Below are positions 59,201-64,000 of a stretch of 64,000 nucleotides of DNA, piece by piece. Both the position numbers and the translations under genes were made by a program. Source of the DNA: Oxytricha trifallax (taxonomy: Eukaryota > Ciliophora > Spirotrichea > Sporadotrichida > Oxytrichidae); the NCBI GenBank assembly GCA_000711775.1, contig ARYC01002037.1, forward strand, positions 1 through 64,000, written 5' to 3'. Numbering within the stretch: the stretch's first letter is position 1; each line of letters begins with the position of its first letter. The notes beneath the pieces are model-generated. The model was not told the origin of the DNA, did not search any database, and saw only the letters and a list, made by a program, of their open reading frames with translations.

Positions 59201-61317
59201 AATTGAATGTTATTCTATCAGATATATTAAAGAGTGTCAAAGAGTTGCATGAACTTTGATATTTTCATAGAGATTTGAAGCCTCAAAATGTTATGTTGAA
59301 CCTCTGCTCTTAAGAAGTAATTGTCATTGATTTCAATAGAGCATTACGGTAAGAGATTATAACCTTAGCTAAGGTTCTTGGTACCAGTTGTTGCTATTAT
59401 ATTAGAGAGATATTAAAAATATGTCTTACTTTGGCACAAAGCATGAAAAATAATCAATAAGCTTAGCTTAGAAACATATAAAGTAGGAAGATGTAAGCGA
59501 AGAAATTAGAAATTTAGTGGGAAGACATGCTTGAGCCACTTAATACAGCAAGATTCAAGAGATACACCAAAGACAAGCAAGTTATATTCGTTTGAGTTAG
59601 GTCAACTAATAATCATTAAATTTACATTAAATTCATATAAAACCTGCGTTTTCTCTACTAACCCAAATAAGACCCCAACTATAACATACAAATCAAAGCA
59701 CTTATAAACCTTATTAAAGGGTTTTGGGGTTTTGATTATGATTTGCTTGTTGCCTCTTAGAGTTTTGATTCGAAGTTTGAGGCTTACTCAGTTATTTTAT
59801 TACTTCGCTAACTTTTTAAAGTTGATTAGTTTTCTACAATTTTAATGTGAATGAATCATGCTTAACTGTGTTAGGTCTATTATCAAAAGATTTTGACTCT
59901 AATTGCACAAGCATTTCCTATTTATTTTAAGGACTTTGCTCCAAAGATTTTTCTTTTATTTACTTAATTTCAATGTTTTTTAAAAGTACTGCCTTCTTCA
60001 TTGACTACCTTTACTTTTATCTCTTGTTCTTCTATAGCCAATTTTATAGTTTCTATTCTTTTGTCATAAATACTTCAACCTCCTCTTCAGTTTATTTTCT
60101 GTCTTCATCCGTGCTGTAATACTTTTCCGCCCCTTCTATATCACCCCTATCTACAGCCTTTTATCTCAATCTCCTTCGCTTCTCTTTGAAAATTCTTCTT
60201 TCCTCCTACTTTTAGATCTGTAAATGTATGGGCTCTACCCCATAATTTTCACAATCTTTATCTTCTTGAAGTTTGAGCATGCGATTCTTTTTGTATTCAA
60301 AGAAGTAGTTTTTTATATTACAATCTCTCTATATTCTCTCTTAATACGGAAGTCTATCGTTTTCCTTCACTATTATGTTATACTTATCTTGAATTTCTTT
60401 CAATTTTTTTAGTTCTTCTTTGTGACGACTCATGTTCTAGTTTTGCTTTTTTATCATTGTGGAGAGTTAACGCTGCTCATGCAATTTTTCCTCTTCAACG
60501 AAGGAATTTAAGTTTCGTTTTACCATCATTTCATACTTCTCAGGGTTCGTGATCATTTTATGCGACAAAAACTACATTTAATTGTTTAAGATATGATCGT
60601 AATGTAATTTATAGTATAAAACTAAATAGTTATTTTTTAAATAAACTCAAGCTATTCATCAACCTTTTTCTTTTCTTAATGATAAATATCATCAATTGGG
60701 ACAAAATAAGCAATTTGTTGATCTTTTTATATTTTAGTGTTAAATATACTCAAGACATCTTCTTGATTACAATAGTTTGTAATTTTTATATGCTATATAA
60801 AATAAAACTGCCTTAGTAACTAATTTATATGATTACTGGCTCCATCTCTTTGAGTAACTTATTTACTTAATCCTGGAGATACATTAGTACTCTACTTTTT
60901 GAGTTGTATTGATGCTTGAGTCTACAATTTTAGCAAATTATTGGCCTTTAAATTAGATTTTATCATTACTGTTTTCTGATTTATCAATGCAGGTTGAGAA
61001 TAATAAATTAAAATCAATCTATCTAATATTAAATTAGAATTTATTTCTGTTAATTTAAAATATAGAGTATCATCAAGATTAACAACTCCAATTGTTAGGA
61101 ATTAAGTCTATTATTTCTTACTGTTTGACTGTGGAGAAATTTGATTAAAATTTTGATGATTGATACTTAATTTATTTATGGATGTTGAGAGGCGTCTGGG
61201 ACCATGATTTGATGTTGTCTATGATCGCTAAGTTTGATTTAAATTATTCTATTTAATAGTATTTTGAGACTTCAATACTGAAAAACAATCAAAATTATTT
61301 ATAACTAATTCTATCAT
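50292..61317 (-). CDS. Coiled-coil hypothetical protein gene interrupted by nested TBEs B and C
   Basis: Read from the ATG at 61317 (MIELVINNFDCFSVLKSQNT) the - strand is open to 59738, apart from one small intron/IES near 60575-60665. At 59735-59737 lies the TBE B target duplication (AAT on this strand). On the far side of the 8.1-kb insertion the same frame resumes (NGSVSFDLNSIKNHDFNSVN) and stays open to TGA at 50292-50294. Deleting TBE B plus one AAT gives ...RQQANHNGSVSF with no frame change. The product is about 950 residues, Gln/Asn/Lys-rich, with charged helical stretches (HKEELKKLKEIQDKYNIIVK, EERRIFKEKRRRLRQKAVDR). I recognise no domain. Confidence 0.7.
51720..52757 (+). pseudogene. 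TBE B DDE transposase, decayed
   Basis: Homologue of the A and C transposases. First Asp in FIHADEAVLTFNT (52230 region), second Asp in LFVDNLSVHKTK (52490 region), and NVPYSPQFNVIEFYWS with the Glu (52560-52606). It is interrupted by in-frame TGA at 51974, 51986 and 52607, and by frame changes near 52005 and 52345. N-terminal blocks DLLLKLRY and YAAIAKLLHKSASTVRYLL match the DNA-binding region of copy A. Not functional as it stands. Confidence 0.88.
52790..53575 (-). CDS. TBE B 22-kDa ORF, apparently intact
   Basis: ATG at 53575 (MESLNDQMKRVEAQKM). A short intron near 53455-53510 ends at TATGCAG. Then VGLFLPTMEGIKISFLKAIL, KLPERNFFFGVLG and EEAHKKQYSISLEDEKKQG, and a basic end NPFKGRFNM at TGA 52790-52792. 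It shows no internal TGA or frameshift, whereas the transposase of the same element is broken. Function unknown; conserved in TBEs. Confidence 0.72.
53720..53990. repeat. Degenerate GGTACC/AGTACT-type repeats in TBE B spacer
   Basis: At least ten irregular copies of a short unit around A/GGTACC/T plus AATTTA or AAACTTAAT occur between the 22-kDa and 57-kDa genes. The AT-rich units occur in both orientations and could pair. Confidence 0.5.
55140..56480 (-). pseudogene. TBE C 57-kDa zinc-finger/kinase gene
   Basis: From about 56440: VETRDADTQWETTYDNFDQS, an acidic stretch, then a C2H2 finger YQCKECNKVFLYKSTYKKHQ and, in another frame, YICEFCENPYSHTRDLKVHL. The kinase part follows: DNRCRRQIGYIVQQIVEGIE, catalytic loop NVHRDLKPENI, and later fragments toward 55140. 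Frame changes between the fingers and within the kinase, plus TGA codons, show decay. Confidence 0.75.
56710..56855. repeat. Inverted repeat in TBE C spacer
   Basis: GAGGTCCTCCAAATCAAGTT (from 56714) is complementary to AACTTAATTTGGAGGACC (to about 56851), with further pairing inward (AAACTT/AAGTTT blocks). A hairpin of about 50-bp arms between the 57-kDa and 22-kDa genes. Confidence 0.6.
57070..57895 (+). pseudogene. TBE C 22-kDa ORF, disrupted
   Basis: ATG at 57070 (MESINDAMNRIQSQDLIGKF). A 36-nt intron (GTAAGTTCTT...TATTATAG, 57172-57207) leads to GLFLPTQEGTKFSFLKAL. A TGA follows at about 57262, where TBE B reads CEEKKAFE. Downstream the family blocks return (LSNKLPERNFFFGVLG, DAHKKRFRISPGEREKKG). 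The same intron position is seen in TBE B. Confidence 0.75.
57890..58880 (-). pseudogene. TBE C DDE transposase, decayed
   Basis: Starts inside the right TIR (MRSLRTVYDSLYIDLLYRL). Contains FIHADEAVITFNT and LFVDNLSVHKTK, but the region of the third catalytic residue is damaged (PYSPPLVHQN then TGA). Two further in-frame TGA lie at 58614 and 58625, and small deletions lie near 58745. Clearly inactive. Confidence 0.85.
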
Positions 61318-61555
61318 AAAAATTAGTAAGAATTGTTTAAATTTTAAGATAAACTGAAGTATTTTTGGAGGAGGGAATTGAAAGAGTTTAGTCTACTGGT
61401 TATTGTAAATTAAGCAGATTAAAGTTCTTCATTTTACTTTTTTAATTCTTATAATGTTTATTGTTAAATTCTATATTCTAAATATCTGATCATTATCTCA
61501 TTAATTTATTTTACTTTTGAATGTATAATGTGTATTATATTTTATGAGTGAAATT

Positions 61556-61905
61556 TAATGATACAGAGTATAAATAGTTGTTGGAATAGATTAAAGAACA
61601 AGAATTTAATAATGTGATTGATTAAGTAAGAGATATAGATTTTGCTGACCCCTCTATTATCCCAGTGCTCTATTAATACAAAGCCAGTGATTTCAATTCA
61701 TAATTATTTATCTTAAAATATTAACATTATTTCAAATAAAAATAATCTATAATAACATAAATTAAAAGGTTTTTCTCTAAATGACAACGTGAGGTTAGCG
61801 AAAGAAGTTGCAATAGAGTATAAAAGTGGAAAGTTAGATCCCAAAATGGCCATGCAAAACGAGAGAACCACGAAGTAAATGCTCAAGAGAGGGATGATGA
61901 TATGC
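61556..61905 (+). CDS. Unrecognised small gene, two segments
   Basis: Segment 1 reads FNDTEYKQLLEQIKEQEFNN, then VRDIDFADPSIIPVLYQYKA (to about 61700). After about 70 bp of AT-rich DNA, segment 2 reads LNDNVRLAKEVAIEYKSGKL, then DPKMAMQNERTTKQMLKRGM (61777-61900) and a TGA. Codon use and composition are coding-like, with several TAA/TAG Gln in segment 1. No start codon or clean splice pair was found. I do not recognise the family. Confidence 0.45.
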
Positions 61906-62419
61906 TGATATATAAGTGGTTTCAATTCTTTTGATAATATTTAATTTAAAAACATTATTTTTAAATTAATAAATTTTCATTGATAACTTGTACAATAAAA
62001 GCTAATTCTTTTTTTAATAAGTATTTGGTATATTTTAATTATGACAGGTGTAGTAAGATGAAAATCTGTTATGTAATTAAATGAATTAAATTGTTAAATT
62101 ATTAATGAAATATTGATTTCACTATAATTTAATGGGTTGTCTGCAAATTATAAACATTAATATTTTAATGACAAAATTAAAATATATTTTTTAAATATTG
62201 CAAAGTAAAAGTGGGTAAACTACCCGAATAAAAGTTTTGAAATCTAGTGAGAAAGAAAGTTATAAAAACACTTAAACTTAAAATAAATAATAATTGAAGA
62301 TAAATAAAGAATAGGGTTCAAATAACAATATCTTGAAATATAATTCAATTTGTATTTTTTTAATTTAAATTATTGTATAAATAAAAAATATATTACATTA
62401 AAAATAAATATCAGAGAAT

Positions 62420-64000
62420 ATGACAAGTCTAATGAGGATTAAGATCTAAACTAAGAGGAAATCTTTTAATTTAATTACTCATAATAAAGTTGTATTATAT
62501 ATAATTATATTTATTGAGGAGATTGAAAAAGAGATATAGATGCACATTAAATTCCTATAATTGTCTGAGACTTTCAATAAATATAAAATAGACTCGAAAC
62601 CCCTGTAGAATTATAATAATAACGGTAAAACTAACAAAATTAAGCCATAAAAGTCGAATGGTTCGTTTTAGAGTTCGAATAATTAATAATCTGATTTGAC
62701 CTCTTAAAATGTAGATTTATTTGAGAGAAATTCAGCAAGATCGCTCTCTTTGTCTCAAAAATCCAAAATTTCTTCTCAAGCTTGCAAATATTTATGTTTA
62801 AAATTCAGTATAAACAGTTAAAAATCATCAATAATTTTGTTTTTTCATAATGTTTTTTAATTTAAGCTGGAGGTTAGAGCAGTATGATGAATAATTTGCA
62901 AAATAGTAATATCCTGATAGTTCCTAGTTTCTAAAATAACAAAAAAAACTAAAATAAATATTCATAACCAGGTTAAAATTCTTTATTTTCTGGGGATTCC
63001 AATGTTATTGAGTAGAAGTTACTGGAAATTAGACATTAGAAAAAACGTGGATATGGGAAAATTAAAAAGAAGTTAGTGCACATCATGGATATAGATTAGA
63101 ATGGGAATTTAAGGCTGAGTGTCAATAGCAACTAACAAAATTATAATAATATTTAAAATATTATGTTCATATTATTTGTGGTAGATTGTTATTTTAAATT
63201 TTTCAGCTTCTTTGTTATATATTTTATTAATGATTTCATTCTACGCAGATTAAATGCTTTTTTTAATATAAAAAATAAAAGATTATTTTTTGAATATTAG
63301 TAAAAACTTCTTAATAACTGTAGAATAATATAATTGTTTGTATTGTTTAGTAAATCTTGATATCTTTAATTATCCTAACATAACCAATATTAATAAGCAA
63401 ATCTCTGGACATATAGGAATTATGAGTTTACTAATCTTGATTATATACTATTAAACAAAATCAAGAAGCAATGAATTCATTACCTTAGACCTTGCAGCTA
63501 AAGAATAAACTTGGATCTTAGTCTTTATCACACAATAACACTCAGCATAGTTTTGCATCAACTAAAAAAGACAGTTCAAGCGACTATAACGAGGACAGTC
63601 AGCTTTCCCAATCAAAATAACAAACTCCATAGCAGTAAAACTTATTTATAATTTTGTATATAATTAGAAGGGATTGAAGTGGTATTTATCTTTATAAAGT
63701 TTGTATTAATAGATAGGAAAATAAACATAAATAATTCATAGTAAAACCAGCAAGATAAGCTGATATCACAGTCTGCAATGATATAGAGGATTCAAGTTAA
63801 TAGCAACTTAGACTTTGATAATTAAAGCAACTCCTAAATGTAAAAATAGATGTAAAAAGAACAGATAAACTTATATATCCAAAATTTATTAGAAGTTTAA
63901 TGTGGTCATTTATTTTGTTGAATAATTTCTTTATTAAAAATTACAACACATTATCTTCTCATGAGATATCTTCTAAATTATTGTGAAGGGTTTATCAGTT
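62420..64000 (+). CDS. Ser/Asn/Gln-rich hypothetical protein, runs off the window
   Basis: From the ATG at 62420 a frame is open for about 130 codons (NKYKIDSKPLQNYNNNGKTN, VDLFERNSARSLSLSQKSKI). After an AT-rich gap it resumes at about 62870-63140 (NVIEQKLLEIRHQKKRGYGK, LVHIMDIDQNGNLRLSVNSN) and again at about 63470-63650 (MNSLPQTLQLKNKLGSQSLS, KKDSSSDYNEDSQLSQSKQQ). Breaks are probably IESs or introns. Low complexity; no recognised domain. The 3' end is not in the window. Confidence 0.4.

Larger units (their letters stand above)
54100..59590 (+). pseudogene. TBE B 57-kDa zinc-finger/kinase gene, split by TBE C
   Basis: The 5' part (about 54100-54922) is Lys/Glu-rich with a finger-like remnant (CMKSYTH, VKVKRHMQKHH). 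The 3' part resumes at 59035 and includes a kinase catalytic loop FHRDLKPQNVMLNLC and VIVIDFNRALR, where DFN replaces the usual DFG. In-frame TGA codons (for example at 59257) and the 4.1-kb TBE C insertion inactivate it. The 57-kDa TBE protein normally has C2H2 fingers followed by a protein kinase domain. Confidence 0.75.
51621..59734. mobile_element. TBE transposon B, split by TBE C
   Basis: Left end CAAAACTCCAAAACCCC at 51621 and right end GGGTTTTGGGGTTTTG ending at 59734 form inverted terminal repeats of about 80 bp (CTTATAAACCTTATT region shared). ATT is duplicated at 51618-51620 and 59735-59737, fitting the ANT rule. Without TBE C and its AAT duplication the element is 4002 bp, the normal TBE size. 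Its TIR differs clearly from those of A and C, so it is another subfamily. Gene order: transposase (+), 22-kDa ORF (-), 57-kDa zinc-finger/kinase gene (+), the last broken by TBE C. Confidence 0.95.

Overview
The window looks like germline (micronuclear) DNA of a spirotrich (hypotrich) ciliate, most like Oxytricha. TAA and TAG are read as Gln in every recognisable gene and only TGA ends genes. Three transposons carry C4A4-type (telomere-like) terminal inverted repeats flanked by 3-bp ANT duplications, which is the signature of telomere-bearing elements (TBEs). Coding regions are cut by short AT-rich internal eliminated sequences (IESs) bounded by direct-repeat pointers. Deleting one pointer plus the intervening bases restores the reading frame. 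I resolved 17 short IESs this way, with pointers of 3-10 bp and lengths of 26-175 bp, besides small GT-AG introns (27-91 nt).

Layout. 1-1712: end of a TBE (A). 1.9-5.7 kb: two tandem UNC93-like membrane transporters, one with eight IESs and an intron and the other with neither. 6.1-8.1 kb: glutamine-fructose-6-phosphate transaminase. 8.6-13.0 kb: an NMN adenylyltransferase fused to a choline/ecdysteroid-kinase-like domain, then a stand-alone paralogue of the kinase half. 13.1-18.7 kb: a secreted Cys-rich protein, a two-pass membrane protein, a U11/U12-35K-like RS/RRM protein and a coiled-coil protein. 19.6-23.6 kb: two tandem ULK-like kinases. 23.8-26.9 kb: citrate synthase and dCMP deaminase. 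26.9-37.2 kb: very AT-rich, mostly non-coding DNA holding a foldback element, a G-run/inverted-repeat element, a C2H2 zinc-finger gene and small coding-like islands. 37.2-50.3 kb: CDK7-like kinase, katanin p60, a p24 cargo receptor, an EML-like WD40 protein and an ABCB half-transporter whose 3' end is split by a second foldback copy. 50.3-61.3 kb: one coiled-coil gene interrupted by TBE B, which itself carries TBE C. 61.5-64 kb: parts of two unrecognised genes.

The genes are unrelated housekeeping loci and there is no operon. What ties the window together is genome rearrangement: removing TBEs, foldbacks and IESs at their pointers is needed to make most of these genes readable. The strongest leads are the in-frame nested TBE excision, the IES-free transporter copy beside its IES-rich sister, the foldback family with covarying arms, the G-run element family, the NMNAT-kinase fusion, and the minor-spliceosome-like 35K protein. 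All calls come from reading the sequence by eye; no database search or alignment was run.
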